64,000 nt of DNA from Flaviaestuariibacter flavus (GTDB taxonomy: Bacteria > Bacteroidota > Bacteroidia > Chitinophagales > Chitinophagaceae): positions 62,001 to 126,000 of the forward strand of contig NZ_SJZI01000042.1 of assembly GCF_004337505.1 (NCBI RefSeq), written 5' to 3'. Numbering within the stretch: the stretch's first letter is position 1; every line of letters starts with the position of its first letter. The notes below the pieces were generated by a model. It searched no databases. It had not been told where the DNA came from and was given only the letters and a program-made list of their open reading frames with translations. A program made the position numbers and the translations under genes. Below are positions 8,765 to 17,382 of this stretch, in pieces.

Positions 8765-8790
8765 AAGGGAAGTCAGATCAGACTTCCCTT
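8765..8790. terminator. Bidirectional terminator between mnmD and cysS
   Basis: A ten-base stem (AAGGGAAGTC/GACTTCCCTT) with a six-base loop has a preceding A-run (8761-8766) that serves the minus-strand cysS gene. Confidence 0.75.
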
Positions 8791-8837
8791 CGTAATTCGC
8801 TATTCCTTGATCGATATTCTGCGGTTCAAGCTTGCCG

Positions 8838-10331
8838 TCAGGCAAGCGCCCAGCTCATTCCCCCGTCCTTCTCGTCCTTCAGCTGGATGCCGGCTTCGGC
8901 AAGCTGGTTGCGGATACGGTCGGATGTCTTCCAGTCTTTATTGGCGCGGGCTTCCTTGCGCAGGTCGATGAGGATGTCGATGACGCTCTTCAGCTTGCCG
9001 GAGGCGGCATCGTCTTCCTGGCGCAGGCCAAGGATGTCCTCCACGAACAGCTTCAGCTGCGACTGCAGCAGGGAAAGCGTTTCGGCCGAAAGGGTCTCCA
9101 ATGGCAGTACTTTATCCTTGAATGAATTCAGCACCGGAACGATCTCAAAAAGGCTGGCCAGCACGCGTGCCGTGTTGAAATCATCGCTCATGAATGCTTC
9201 GAGTTCCGCCAGCAGGTTGCGGATCTTCTGATCGAGCTCCGCATCGCTTGCCGCACCGGCTGCCGGGAGCGTGATGCCCTGGAACCACGTGTGCGGCTCC
9301 ATGAGGCGCTTCAGGCCTTTCTCCGCGGCTTGCAGCGCATCGTTGGAGAAGTCGAGCGTGGAGCGGTAGTGGGTCTGCAGGATGAAGAAACGCACCGTCA
9401 TCGGCGCATAAGCCTTCTCGAGCTCGGGATGGTTGCCGCTGAACAACTCGGTGAGCTTGATCACGTTGTTGTAGCTCTTGCCCATCTTGCGCCCGTTGAT
9501 GGTGATCATGTTGTTATGCATCCAGTAGCGCACGGGCGGCACGTGGTTGCAGATCGTGCTCTGCGCGATCTCGCTTTCATGGTGCGGAAACTGGAGGTCC
9601 ATGCCACCGCCGTGGATGTCGAACTGCGTTCCGAGGTACTTGGTGGCCATGGCGGAGCACTCGATATGCCAGCCCGGGAAGCCTTCGCCCCAGGGGCTTT
9701 GCCAGCGCATGATGTGCTCGGGCGGCGCGGCCTTCCACAGCGCGAAGTCCTCTTTGTTGCGCTTCTCTTCCTGGCCTTCGAGCTCACGGGTGGTGTTGAG
9801 CAGCTCGTCGAGCACACGGCCGGAGAGCTTGCCGTAGTCGTGGCCGGCGGCGTATTTCTTTACGTCGAAATACACCGAGCCGTTCACCTCGTAGGCATAG
9901 TCCTGGCGAATGAGTTCCTGGATCATCCCGATCTGCTCCACGATGTGGCCGGTGGCCGTGGGCTCGATGGAGGGCGGGATGTTATTGAAGCGTTCCATGG
10001 CCCAGTGAAAGAGGTTGGTGTACTTCTGCACCAGCTCCATCGGCTCGAGCTTTTCGAGTACGGCCTTTTTGGAGATCTTGTCTTCGGCGGCGCGGCCTTC
10101 TTCCTCGAAGTGGCCGGCGTCGGTGATGTTGCGCACGTAGCGCACCTTGTAGCCGAGGTGGGTAAGGTAGCGGTACACCACGTCGAAGGTGATATAGGGG
10201 CGCGCGTGGCCCAGGTGGCTTTCGCCGCTCACGGTGGGGCCGCACACGTACATGCCCACGTGGCCGGGCGTAATGGATTGAAACTCCTCCTTCTCGCGGG
10301 AGTAGGAGTTATAGATCTTGAGTGTGCTCAT
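8838..10331 (-). CDS. cysS: Cysteinyl-tRNA synthetase
   Basis: This 497-residue class I aminoacyl-tRNA synthetase charges tRNA-Cys. The HIGH-type motif is SHLGHARPY near residue 38, the KMSKS-type motif is RKMGKSYNN, and the zinc-site residues of the family are seen around CGPTV and GWHIECSAM. The length is typical. It lies between the terminator at 8765-8790 and a repeat-filled spacer, so it is probably transcribed alone. Confidence 0.97.
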   Translation of the reverse strand: MSTLKIYNSYSREKEEFQSITPGHVGMYVCGPTVSGESHLGHARPYITFDVVYRYLTHLGYKVRYVRNITDAGHFEEEGRAAEDKISKKAVLEKLEPMELVQKYTNLFHWAMERFNNIPPSIEPTATGHIVEQIGMIQELIRQDYAYEVNGSVYFDVKKYAAGHDYGKLSGRVLDELLNTTRELEGQEEKRNKEDFALWKAAPPEHIMRWQSPWGEGFPGWHIECSAMATKYLGTQFDIHGGGMDLQFPHHESEIAQSTICNHVPPVRYWMHNNMITINGRKMGKSYNNVIKLTELFSGNHPELEKAYAPMTVRFFILQTHYRSTLDFSNDALQAAEKGLKRLMEPHTWFQGITLPAAGAASDAELDQKIRNLLAELEAFMSDDFNTARVLASLFEIVPVLNSFKDKVLPLETLSAETLSLLQSQLKLFVEDILGLRQEDDAASGKLKSVIDILIDLRKEARANKDWKTSDRIRNQLAEAGIQLKDEKDGGMSWALA

Positions 10332-10445
10332 AGCAATAAATAGGGGATGTGATCGTCAGGAAATAAAATACCGTTCCGGGAGCAGGGCTCAGCAACAACA
10401 ACAGCAGCGGATGTACCGGTAGGCGATCATGAAATCAAAGATAGG

Positions 10446-10541
10446 GGTTCTGGGGTTTTGAGGTTCTATGGTTCTGAGGTTAGGTTGAAAGGTTGGCAAA
10501 ACCAACCACAGAACCCTAAAACCATAGAACCTCAGAACCTT
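10446..10541. repeat. Inverted pair of octamer arrays (GGTTCTNN)
   Basis: A plus-oriented array of NGGTTCTN units at 10446-10495 is followed by its inverted counterpart at 10499-10541 (AGAACCCT, AAAACCAT, AGAACCTC). Together they could form a long imperfect hairpin just past the stop of the membrane EEP gene. The rest of the gap (10332-10445) contains nothing recognisable. Confidence 0.8.
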
Positions 10542-11672
10542 TTATCGCTTCCACTCCAGGTCCGCCACCAGCATATAGTGATCGCTCAGGTCGCGGGCGA
10601 TGCGCCGGAACTGCAGCACCTTGAAGTCGCGGGTGGTGAAGATGTAGTCGATGCGGAGGGTGGGGGCCAGGGCGTTGTAGGTGCGGCCGATGCCGAAGCC
10701 TTTTTGCAGGAAAGCATCCTGCAGGCGGCCGCGGACGGTCTGGTAGGCGTAGGAGTTGGGCACGTCGTTGAGGTCGCCGGTGAAGACGATGGGATAGGTA
10801 CAGCGGTCGAGGACGTCGCGCACGATGTCGGCCTGCACGGCCCGGATGGCCGTGGCCCGCTTCAGTTTACTCCAGAGGCTGAGCGAGTTGGGGATGAGGC
10901 TGTCTTCGCGGTTCTTGATCTTCTCGATGCGCTCGTAGTCGTCCTTCTCCAGCTTGTACGACTGCAGGTGGCTTGTATAAATACGGATGATGTTGCGTCC
11001 CCCCAGCACCACGTCGGCCCAAAGGAGCTTTTCGGGTGTTCCCGGGCGCGGGAAGGTGAGGTAGCCGGTGTCGATCAGCGGGTAGCGCGAGAAGATGGCC
11101 TGCCCGTACCAGTTCTTAAAACCTTCGCCGCGCGGGAAGTAGAAATATTTATAGCCGAGGGTGTTGCGGATGTAGCCCAGGTTGTCGTAAAATTCTTTTC
11201 CCGTGGCCTGCATGAATTCCTGGAAGCAGATGATGTCGGCGTTCTGCTTACGCAGCTGGTCGAGCATCTTCTGGCGGGTCTGGCTGCCTTCGTTGTTGTT
11301 GCGGCGCTGCTCGATAAAGCGGGCCACATTCCAATGCACCACGCGGAGGCTGTGTGCTCCCTTCCGGGGCGCGTAGCCGGCGCTCTGCGCGCCGCCGCCG
11401 CTGAAGGCAAAGAAAACCGCGATGCTGCGGAATCCAAGCAGCAGCGCCGCCACCGAAAGGAGGGCATAGCGCGGCTTGACGATCAGGGTAAAGACCAGGA
11501 AGAGGAGCAGCGTGCTCAGCGTGGCGGCGAAGCCGAGCCCCAGGACGGCAATGAACCACCAGCGCTGCGGGTTGAGATAGGGGGCGAGGCACGAAAGCAG
11601 GAACAGCAATACGATAATGCCGTTAATGATCAGAAATGTTCGCCGCGCGAGTAGCCGCGCCTTGCCTGCCAT
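10542..11672 (-). CDS. Membrane-anchored endonuclease/exonuclease/phosphatase family protein
   Basis: The 376-residue protein has three hydrophobic segments in about its first 110 residues, followed by an EEP-fold hydrolase domain. Diagnostic motifs in order are VVHWNVARF, ICFQEFM (metal Glu), SRYPLID, GDLNDVPNS (Asp/Asn), RIDYIFTT and LSDHYMLVADL (catalytic His). The family includes nucleases, phosphatases and sphingomyelinase-like enzymes, so the substrate is open. The domain probably faces the periplasm. This architecture is common in Bacteroidetes. Flanking gaps hold repeat arrays only. Confidence 0.85.
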   Translation of the reverse strand: MAGKARLLARRTFLIINGIIVLLFLLSCLAPYLNPQRWWFIAVLGLGFAATLSTLLLFLVFTLIVKPRYALLSVAALLLGFRSIAVFFAFSGGGAQSAGYAPRKGAHSLRVVHWNVARFIEQRRNNNEGSQTRQKMLDQLRKQNADIICFQEFMQATGKEFYDNLGYIRNTLGYKYFYFPRGEGFKNWYGQAIFSRYPLIDTGYLTFPRPGTPEKLLWADVVLGGRNIIRIYTSHLQSYKLEKDDYERIEKIKNREDSLIPNSLSLWSKLKRATAIRAVQADIVRDVLDRCTYPIVFTGDLNDVPNSYAYQTVRGRLQDAFLQKGFGIGRTYNALAPTLRIDYIFTTRDFKVLQFRRIARDLSDHYMLVADLEWKR

Positions 11673-11689
11673 ATACGCAAATTAAAGAA

Positions 11690-11872
11690 GATCTAAGATC
11701 TCGGATGTCAGATCTCGGATCGGTGCTGTGGGCAAAGTGGAGACGCGGTCAATTTTTAACGCTCAACAAACGACCTGATGTTGGCTGAAAGATCCAAAAG
11801 CAATGCGACCGGCTACTTGAGGATAGTAATTCTGATATCTGCGATCTGACATCTGAGATTTCTCAGATGTTG
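11690..11872. repeat. GATNNNN heptamer arrays, inverted pair
   Basis: Units GATCTAA, GATCTCG, GATGTCA, GATCTCG occupy about 11693-11722. An inverted array (CATCTGAGA type) occupies about 11825-11872, overlapping the 3' end of the rhomboid-like gene. The roughly 100 bases between hold no visible gene. Confidence 0.8.
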
Positions 11873-12789
11873 CCATCGCTGCTCGCGCGCTTCAGGATCT
11901 CCTTTTCTTCTTCGGTGAGGCTCTTGAAGCCTTTCTGGTTGATCTTGTCGAGGATCTCGTCTACACGTTGCTGGGTGTAGTTGCCCTGCTTGCGGTAGGG
12001 CGGCACGGTGGCTTTGTAGTAGAGCTCGTCTTTGCGTGCGCGCTTGCCCGGTGCGTCGGGGTTGAACAGGTTGGTGAGCCAGTCCCAGGCGCCGTTGAGG
12101 GGTGCGCTCCAGTCGTGGTCGCGGGAGGCCTGCGTCTGGAAAACAAAGCCCATGGCCGCCGCGGCGATGCGGGCCGCGTGGAGCCCGGGTGCCGTATAAG
12201 GAATGGTGGCCAGGTCGATGATGGCGTAGATCACCGTGAGCACCCACAGCGGGATGCCGCCGCGGATCATCGGGAAGATGCGGAAGTTGGGTGCCAGTAC
12301 GGCGGTGGCCACGGCGATGGCCATCACCCCGTTGCCCGCGCCGAGCAGCATCAGGTTGCCCGCCCCGGCATGCAGCGAGGGAATGAGGTTCTCGATCAGC
12401 AGGAAGGCAATCGCGCCGGCGTAGGATCCGTACAGGAACAGCGGGATCAGCTTGCGGTAGCCGGTAAGATCCTGGTAAATATAACCGAAGGCCCAGAGCC
12501 AGAGCGCCGCCGAAAGCATCGGCAGCACACCGTCGTGGAGGAAGGGATGCGTTAGGAAGGTCCAGGGACGGGAGAGCAGCGTACGGAAGTCGGCGGGCAT
12601 CGCCATGTAGGGAAACACTTCGGCGTGGTAGCGCGCCGACCCTTCTTTGGCGAAGGTGAACGTGTACACCACCTCGATGAACGCAAAAATGATGAAGACC
12701 ATCAGCAGGATGGCAATGAGGTTCATCAGGGCGTTTCCATCCGCGCCTACGGTGAGCTTTTTTCGGTTTTGCTGGGAATAGTAGGCCAT
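11863..12789 (-). CDS. Rhomboid-like membrane protein lacking catalytic residues
   Basis: The 308-residue protein has about six hydrophobic segments and a charged C-terminal tail (EEEKEILKRA). The rhomboid layout is clear in WTFLTHPFLHDG and LWLWAFGY, but the catalytic positions are changed. The usual GxSG is GAGNG (residues 150-154, no Ser), and the H/N pair of the oxyanion loop aligns with Pro90 and Ala94. It is therefore probably a non-proteolytic rhomboid pseudoprotease. The next gene upstream on the same strand, 260 bases away, is an intact rhomboid. Its TAACTTTG element ends four bases before the ATG. Confidence 0.75.
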   Translation of the reverse strand: MAYYSQQNRKKLTVGADGNALMNLIAILLMVFIIFAFIEVVYTFTFAKEGSARYHAEVFPYMAMPADFRTLLSRPWTFLTHPFLHDGVLPMLSAALWLWAFGYIYQDLTGYRKLIPLFLYGSYAGAIAFLLIENLIPSLHAGAGNLMLLGAGNGVMAIAVATAVLAPNFRIFPMIRGGIPLWVLTVIYAIIDLATIPYTAPGLHAARIAAAAMGFVFQTQASRDHDWSAPLNGAWDWLTNLFNPDAPGKRARKDELYYKATVPPYRKQGNYTQQRVDEILDKINQKGFKSLTEEEKEILKRASSDGNI

Positions 12790-12793
12790 AGTG

Positions 12794-12801
12794 CAAAGTT
12801 A
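12794..12801 (-). promoter_or_regulatory. -7 element (TAACTTTG) four bases before the ATG
   Basis: This is an exact consensus on the minus strand. Only CACT separates it from the start codon of the rhomboid-like gene, so transcription would begin at or next to the ATG. Confidence 0.55.
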
Positions 12802-12821
12802 GGTTAGGGGCGGTTCGTCAA

Positions 12822-12842
12822 TCGTGAATCGTCAATCGTGAG
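12822..12842. repeat. CGTSAAT heptamer array
   Basis: The units CGTCAAT, CGTGAAT, CGTCAAT, CGTGAGG run in exact register with period 7. Related arrays are at 39966-39988, 49140-49160 and 59452-59552. Confidence 0.7.
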
Positions 12843-12886
12843 GCAACGCATGCGAGCGTGTTGCTGCCGGAGGGACGGCCTTCGGC

Positions 12887-13025
12887 CGTCATTGCGAGCG
12901 AAGCGAAGCAAACTCCGGGTTTACGCAGGGTAGTTATAGCCTGAAAAATTTTCGACCTAAAGCCCTTCTCCGGTTACGGTCAGTCTAAAGGTCGTGGAGT
13001 TTGCTTCGCTTCGCTTGCAATGACG
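12887..13025. repeat. 139-bp MITE-like element, copy 1
   Basis: The ends are inverted repeats of about 28 bp (CGTCATTGCGAGCGAAGCG and onward against its complement at 12998-13025). Internal blocks TTACGCAGGGT and CAGTCTAAAGGTCG are shared with the copy at 49188. It has no ORF and fills most of the gap between the two rhomboid genes. Confidence 0.85.
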
Positions 13026-13049
13026 CTTCGCGTCGGTTGCGCCCGTCAA

Positions 13050-13769
13050 TCAGTACAGCTGCCGGCGGTTTGTCTTCTGCCAGAATAGTACAATTATAAA
13101 GCCAGTGAGCGCCCCGCCGAGGTGCGCAAAGTGGGCGATATTATCATTGGTAACGCCGAGCCCGCCGAGCACGTCGTAGGCCGCCATCAGCAGCACCACC
13201 CACTTGGCTTTGATGGGCACCGGGATGAACATGATAAACAGTTCTGTGTTGGGAAACAGGAAGGCAAATGCGGCAAAGAGACCCATAATGGCACCCGATG
13301 CACCCACCGCCCCGGCCAGTGCGCCCTGGTAGCGCTCAACGCCCGCCATGTCGTTGGCCTGCGCGGCCTGCAGCAGCTCCGTGCACCGGTAATATTGAAT
13401 GGCAAGATGCATCAGGGCGGCGCCAACGCCGCAGGCCAGGTAAAACAGCAGGAAGCGCTTCGGCCCCCAAACGGTTTCGAGCAGCTTGCCAAAGGTCCAC
13501 AGCGAGAACATATTGAACAGGATATGCCCGAAGTTGCCGTGGGTGAACATATGCGTTGCGATCTGGTAGGGCTGGAACGTACGGAACCCTTCCGGCAGGT
13601 ATTGCAGGAGGCCCTTGGGCACCAGGGGCGCAAGCGTCAGGAAGTTATCGGTGATGTTGTACTGCGAATCGAGCATCAGCTGGGCAAAGAACACGATCGC
13701 GTTGATGATGATCAGGTTCTTCACTACGGGCGGCATCGCGTTGGGGCGGTAATAGTCGAAACGGCTCAT
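13050..13769 (-). CDS. Rhomboid family intramembrane serine protease
   Basis: The 239-residue polytopic membrane protein has all rhomboid catalytic features: Asn86 in HGNFGHILFNMFSLW, nucleophile Ser158 in GAVGASGAIMG, and His216 in IAHFAHLGG. It cleaves transmembrane substrates within the bilayer, with unknown partners. ATG 13769 is preferred over a far upstream start because the extra N-terminus would be an Arg/Pro-rich out-of-frame reading of rlmD. The start overlaps the rlmD stop by four bases (ATGA), so translation is likely coupled to rlmD. Confidence 0.92.
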   Translation of the reverse strand: MSRFDYYRPNAMPPVVKNLIIINAIVFFAQLMLDSQYNITDNFLTLAPLVPKGLLQYLPEGFRTFQPYQIATHMFTHGNFGHILFNMFSLWTFGKLLETVWGPKRFLLFYLACGVGAALMHLAIQYYRCTELLQAAQANDMAGVERYQGALAGAVGASGAIMGLFAAFAFLFPNTELFIMFIPVPIKAKWVVLLMAAYDVLGGLGVTNDNIAHFAHLGGALTGFIIVLFWQKTNRRQLY

Positions 13770-15292
13770 GGCTTGCGGAGTTTGAGTTGCACCACGTTTT
13801 CGATGTGGTGGGTATGGGGAAACATATCTACGGGCCGTACGCGGGTCACTTCGTATTTGGCGTCGAGGCCGGCGAGGTCGCGGGCCTGGGTGGCGGGGTT
13901 GCACGAAACGTACACCACCGTCGGCGCTTCCATCTCCAGGATCTTCTGCACCAGCTTGTCGTGCATGCCCGCGCGCGGCGGGTCGGTGATGATGACGTCG
14001 GGGCGGCCGTGGACGGCGAAGAACTCGTCGTTGCACACGTCAATGACGTCGCCGGCGGTGAAGAAGGCCTTTTCGATGCCGTTGAGCGCGGCATTCTGCT
14101 TCGCGTCTTCGATGGCGTCTTCGATGAGCTCCACGCCCACGATCTTTCTGGCGCCGGCGCTGCAGAAGATGCCGATGGAGCCGGTGCCGCAATAGAGGTC
14201 ATAAAGCACCTGCGAGCCGTCGAGCTCCGCGAATTCACGCGTTACCTGGTAGAGGCGCTCGGCCTGCTTCGTGTTGGTCTGGAAAAAGCTCTTGGGCCCG
14301 ATCTTGAACTGGAAGCCTTCGAGCGCCTCGAGGGCGAAGCCGTTGCCCGTAACGGTTACCGGCTCCAGGTCGTGCAGGGAGTCGTTCCATTTGAGGTTGA
14401 CGGTATACAGCAGCGTGGTGATCTCGGGGAAGTTCGCCTTTACATAATCGATCACCTTGTTGCGTTCCCGGGCGTTGTCGTTGCCGAACACGATGTTGAC
14501 CATCAGCTCGCCGGTGGTGCAGAGGCGCACCTGCATGGTGCGGAGGGCACCTACGTGGGCGCGGATATCGTAAAAGGAAACGCCGTTGGCGCGCGCGAAG
14601 TCGCGGATGCCGTTGCGGATGCGGTTGCTGATGTCATCCTGCAGCCAGCACTTTTCGATGGCCACTACTTTTTCGAAGAAGCCGCGGGCGTGGAAGCCGG
14701 CAGCGCCGGGGGCGGGGTCGTTGTAGGATTCACCTTCGGGGGGCAAAGACCCACCCCCGACCCCTCCCAAAGGGAGGGGAGTCGCTCCCCTTTCCCATTG
14801 GGAAGGGGGCCGGGGGGATGGGTCTTCCTGGGGCGATGGCTCTTTCCGCATGGGCCGCCCCGGCGTAAACTCTTTCGTACTGAACGTATACTCCAGCTTA
14901 TTCCTATAAAACTTATCCTCCGGCGCGCCCAGGATGGGCTCGAAGGGCGGCAGCTGCACCTTGCCGATGCGGGTCAGGTTGTCCATCACCTGCTGCTGCT
15001 TGTACTCGAGCTGCTTTTCGTAGGGCAACATCTGCCACTGGCAGCCGCCGCACACGCCGAAGTGCTGGCAGAAAGGCATCGTGCGGTTGGGGGCATATTG
15101 CAGGAAGCGCTCCACGTGGCCCTCGGCCCAGTCTTTCTTGCTTTTGCCGAGGCGGATGTCCACCACGTCGCCGGGCACGGCGCCCTCGATAAATATGACC
15201 TTGCCCTCGTGGCGGGCGAGCGATTTGCCTTCGGCGGCATAGGCCTCCACGGTAAGGCCTTCGATAAAGCGCGGCTTCTGTTTTCTTCTCAC
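13766..15292 (-). CDS. rlmD: 23S rRNA (uracil-5-)-methyltransferase RlmD/RumA family
   Basis: The 508-residue class I SAM methyltransferase forms m5U in rRNA or tRNA. It has an N-terminal TRAM-like beta domain, Fe-S cysteines (CQHFGVCGGCQWQ), SAM motif DLYCGTGSIGIF, DPPRAGMH, and the catalytic Cys in VYVSCNPATQ. An unusual low-complexity Pro/Gly/Ser-rich stretch (roughly residues 150-190) replaces a short loop. Its DNA (14733-14838) is a large palindrome, so a repeat element appears to have entered the gene in frame. It heads an operon with the rhomboid gene. TrmA/RlmCD-type specificity cannot be decided from sequence alone. Confidence 0.9.
   Translation of the reverse strand: MRRKQKPRFIEGLTVEAYAAEGKSLARHEGKVIFIEGAVPGDVVDIRLGKSKKDWAEGHVERFLQYAPNRTMPFCQHFGVCGGCQWQMLPYEKQLEYKQQQVMDNLTRIGKVQLPPFEPILGAPEDKFYRNKLEYTFSTKEFTPGRPMRKEPSPQEDPSPRPPSQWERGATPLPLGGVGGGSLPPEGESYNDPAPGAAGFHARGFFEKVVAIEKCWLQDDISNRIRNGIRDFARANGVSFYDIRAHVGALRTMQVRLCTTGELMVNIVFGNDNARERNKVIDYVKANFPEITTLLYTVNLKWNDSLHDLEPVTVTGNGFALEALEGFQFKIGPKSFFQTNTKQAERLYQVTREFAELDGSQVLYDLYCGTGSIGIFCSAGARKIVGVELIEDAIEDAKQNAALNGIEKAFFTAGDVIDVCNDEFFAVHGRPDVIITDPPRAGMHDKLVQKILEMEAPTVVYVSCNPATQARDLAGLDAKYEVTRVRPVDMFPHTHHIENVVQLKLRKP
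14733..14838. repeat. Palindromic repeat inserted in frame within rlmD
   Basis: The left arm (AAAGACCCACCCCCGACCCC) and the complement of the right arm (AAGACCCATCCCCCCGGCC) are near-identical. Each encloses a smaller palindrome (CTCCCAAAGGGAG; TTCCCAATGGGAA). A half-size relative lies between genes at 44653-44707. It encodes Pro/Gly/Ser-rich residues without a stop. Confidence 0.75.
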
Positions 15293-15385
15293 GCCTCAAA
15301 AGTACGGGAAGCGCGTGGCGCAACGGGCGGCAGCCCTACGATGGCGTAAGGATTGCTGCGCTCCCGGTACCCAAAGAATAACAGC

Positions 15386-16258
15386 ATGGCAAAAGAACAT
15401 CGGTCCAGGTGCCCCGTGCCCAGGGGTACCCTGCTCATCATCGGCGGGGCGGAAAACAAAGGCGAGGAGCAGGCGAAAAAGAAGCATACACCATCCGACT
15501 TCGAGCGCTTCGAGATCCTCAAGGACTTCCGCAAGCTGCTCGGCAAGAAAGAGCCGCGCATCGAGGTGGTGACCACCGCCAGCTCCGAGGGCGACGAATT
15601 GTTCAAAGACTACGTGAAGGCCTTCGGGGAGCTCGGCATGCGCCATGTGGGCCACATCCACCACGATTCGCGGAAGGCGGCACTCGACGACGAAGCCATG
15701 CTCGACCGGATACGCGACCTCGATGGCATCTTCTTCGCCGGCGGCGACCAGCTCAAATACACCTCCATCTACGGCGGCACTCCCTTCCTCACCCTCCTGA
15801 AGGAGCGGTATATCTATGAGGAGATCGTGGTGGCCGGCACCAGCGCCGGCGCCATGGCTATGTCCACGCCGATGATCTACGCCGGCAACGACGAGGTGCA
15901 GGAGCTCGGCGGCATGATCAAGGTGACCACCGGCCTCGAGTTCCTCAAGGATGTATGCATCGATACCCACTTCGTGCACCGCGGCCGCGTGGTGCGGATG
16001 GCCCAGGTGATCGTTACCAACCCCGGCTGCGTGGGCATCGGCATCGAGGAAGACACGGCCATCATTATCCGCAACGGGATCGAAGGCCAGGTGGTGGGCA
16101 CCGGCACCATCATCGTGCTCGAAGGATTCGATATAACGGAAACGAGCATTGAAGACTTCACCAATGAAAAGCCCCTCACCATCCGCAACCTGAAGATGCA
16201 CATCCTGTCGGCCGACGACGAATACCGCATCCCGCGGCGCAACCCACCGCATGTATAA
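15386..16258 (+). CDS. cphB: Cyanophycinase
   Basis: The 290-residue S51-family serine exopeptidase hydrolyses cyanophycin (multi-L-arginyl-poly-L-aspartate) to beta-Asp-Arg dipeptides. The nucleophile is in GTSAGAMAM and the family GGDQ motif is in FFAGGDQLKY. ATG 15386 puts the core strand (GTLLIIGGAEN) near the N-terminus as in homologues. No cyanophycin synthetase (cphA) is in the window, so it may act on scavenged polymer or on related beta-aspartyl substrates. No signal peptide is visible, which argues for a cytoplasmic enzyme. Confidence 0.9.
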   Translation: MAKEHRSRCPVPRGTLLIIGGAENKGEEQAKKKHTPSDFERFEILKDFRKLLGKKEPRIEVVTTASSEGDELFKDYVKAFGELGMRHVGHIHHDSRKAALDDEAMLDRIRDLDGIFFAGGDQLKYTSIYGGTPFLTLLKERYIYEEIVVAGTSAGAMAMSTPMIYAGNDEVQELGGMIKVTTGLEFLKDVCIDTHFVHRGRVVRMAQVIVTNPGCVGIGIEEDTAIIIRNGIEGQVVGTGTIIVLEGFDITETSIEDFTNEKPLTIRNLKMHILSADDEYRIPRRNPPHV

Positions 16259-16323
16259 CAGGATGCCGTTGCGCAAAAGGAGAACCGAATGCGCCTGCCG
16301 GTGAAATTCCCGAAATTGGGTGC

Positions 16324-16485
16324 ATGAAACTCCAGCTCCTGGCCGCGCTGCTGGCGGCCGGCTTCTTTGCTTCCTGCAACGGTAGCGGCGAACAAAAGGC
16401 CGACAGCGCCCTGCGCCTCCTGCGCGCCCAGCAGCCCGGCGCCTACGTGGTGAAGAGTAAAATTTATATGGGCTGCATGCATTAA
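16324..16485 (+). CDS. Tiny lipoprotein, 53 aa
   Basis: The ORF starts MKLQLLAALLAAGFFASCNG, a clear lipoprotein signal with lipobox FFASC and lipidation at Cys18. The mature peptide is only about 35 residues and ends KIYMGCMH, with a second Cys near its C-terminus. It stands between cyanophycinase and another small gene on the same strand. No family was recognised. The clean signal sequence is the main support. Confidence 0.55.
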   Translation: MKLQLLAALLAAGFFASCNGSGEQKADSALRLLRAQQPGAYVVKSKIYMGCMH

Positions 16486-16552
16486 TCCACTTCCCAAAAA
16501 AGAGTTCCGCTCCGCGCACAGGCAAAAGACGCGCGGCCCTGACACTACTACC

Positions 16553-16879
16553 ATGAGAACAATTGACGAAAAGCTGCTGGCGGCATACGATGAGAAAACC
16601 CGGAAAGGTTACCCCCTCGGCGAGGTGCGGCAGGACCTCCTTGAGTTGGGCTATACCGATGCCGAGGCGGCGGCCTTCATGAATGCGCTCGGCGCGCGCA
16701 TCGCGCAAAAGGTGGCCCACCGCGAGCAGCGCCTGCAGGCCACCGCGGCGCTCCTCCTCGTTGCCTGCGGCGTGGTGCTGACGGCCTTCGGCCTCGGCAC
16801 CGGCGCCTGGTTCATCCTCGTGGGGCTCGTGTGGTGGGGCGTTGATTTTGCCCGCCGCAACCGGCCCCGCAGGCGCTGA
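16553..16879 (+). CDS. Small membrane protein, 108 aa
   Basis: The N-terminal 60 residues are helical and polar (EKLLAAYDEKTRKGYPLGEV), resembling short regulatory helices. Two adjacent hydrophobic segments follow at about residues 62-78 and 81-98, ending in a basic tail (RRNRPRRR). The topology is a membrane hairpin with both ends in the cytoplasm. The family is unknown. It may be co-transcribed with the tiny lipoprotein 67 bases upstream. Confidence 0.6.
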   Translation: MRTIDEKLLAAYDEKTRKGYPLGEVRQDLLELGYTDAEAAAFMNALGARIAQKVAHREQRLQATAALLLVACGVVLTAFGLGTGAWFILVGLVWWGVDFARRNRPRRR

Positions 16880-17324
16880 ATTCGCTATGCCCCGGTCACT
16901 GCTGAAAGCAACTGGGGTCAGATCCTGATCGCAGGCGATCAGGATAACAGCAGGCGTGGGATATCTGACAGGGCGGCCCGGCTGCTGTTCCCGGGCAGGG
17001 AAGTGCTACACGGGCCGCCCGTCGCACACTCCCGGTTTCCTGTCATCCTGATGCGCAGCATCAGGATCTCGCTCCTCGGATTTAGAGCAGGTAGCAACAC
17101 GCAACGTAAGCATGATTGACTTCCTGATCTTAAAAGCCGTGAAGCAGGCTGCCCGCAGCCGCGCCCGCGCGCTCCCGCAACGCCGGACCAAATGCAATTA
17201 CATCAAGGAGGAAACTTCGAACAGGAATGTATTTCTGCCTGTCCCTCTGCGGTTAAATTCCCAAACGCTCCTGCTCCGTTGTTTACGATCTGATTGAGGT
17301 AGATTCTGATGGGGCCAGATAAAA
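16880..17324. other. Gene-free spacer with inverted repeats
   Basis: It contains short palindromes (GATCCTGATCGCAGGCGATC near 16920; CATCCTGATGCGCAGCATC near 17043) of the common CATCCTGA-type intergenic repeat. A 61-codon ORF at 17112 has no family resemblance and an unlikely composition. Nothing else is recognised. Confidence 0.5.
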
Positions 17325-17354
17325 GAAAAGCCCCGGCAAGCGCCGGGGCTTTTT
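17325..17354. terminator. Bidirectional terminator
   Basis: A nine-base GC stem (AGCCCCGGC/GCCGGGGCT) with T-runs on both strands lies 29 bases past the stop of the minus-strand gene at 17383. Confidence 0.8.
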
Positions 17355-17382
17355 GTAGTTCTACGGATCCGCGTGCGGGTTA

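Noticed and set aside
17112..17297. 61-codon ORF in the 16.9-17.3 kb gap
   Set aside because: Its composition is atypical (many Arg, Cys), it spans repeat-like DNA and shows no domain or signal.
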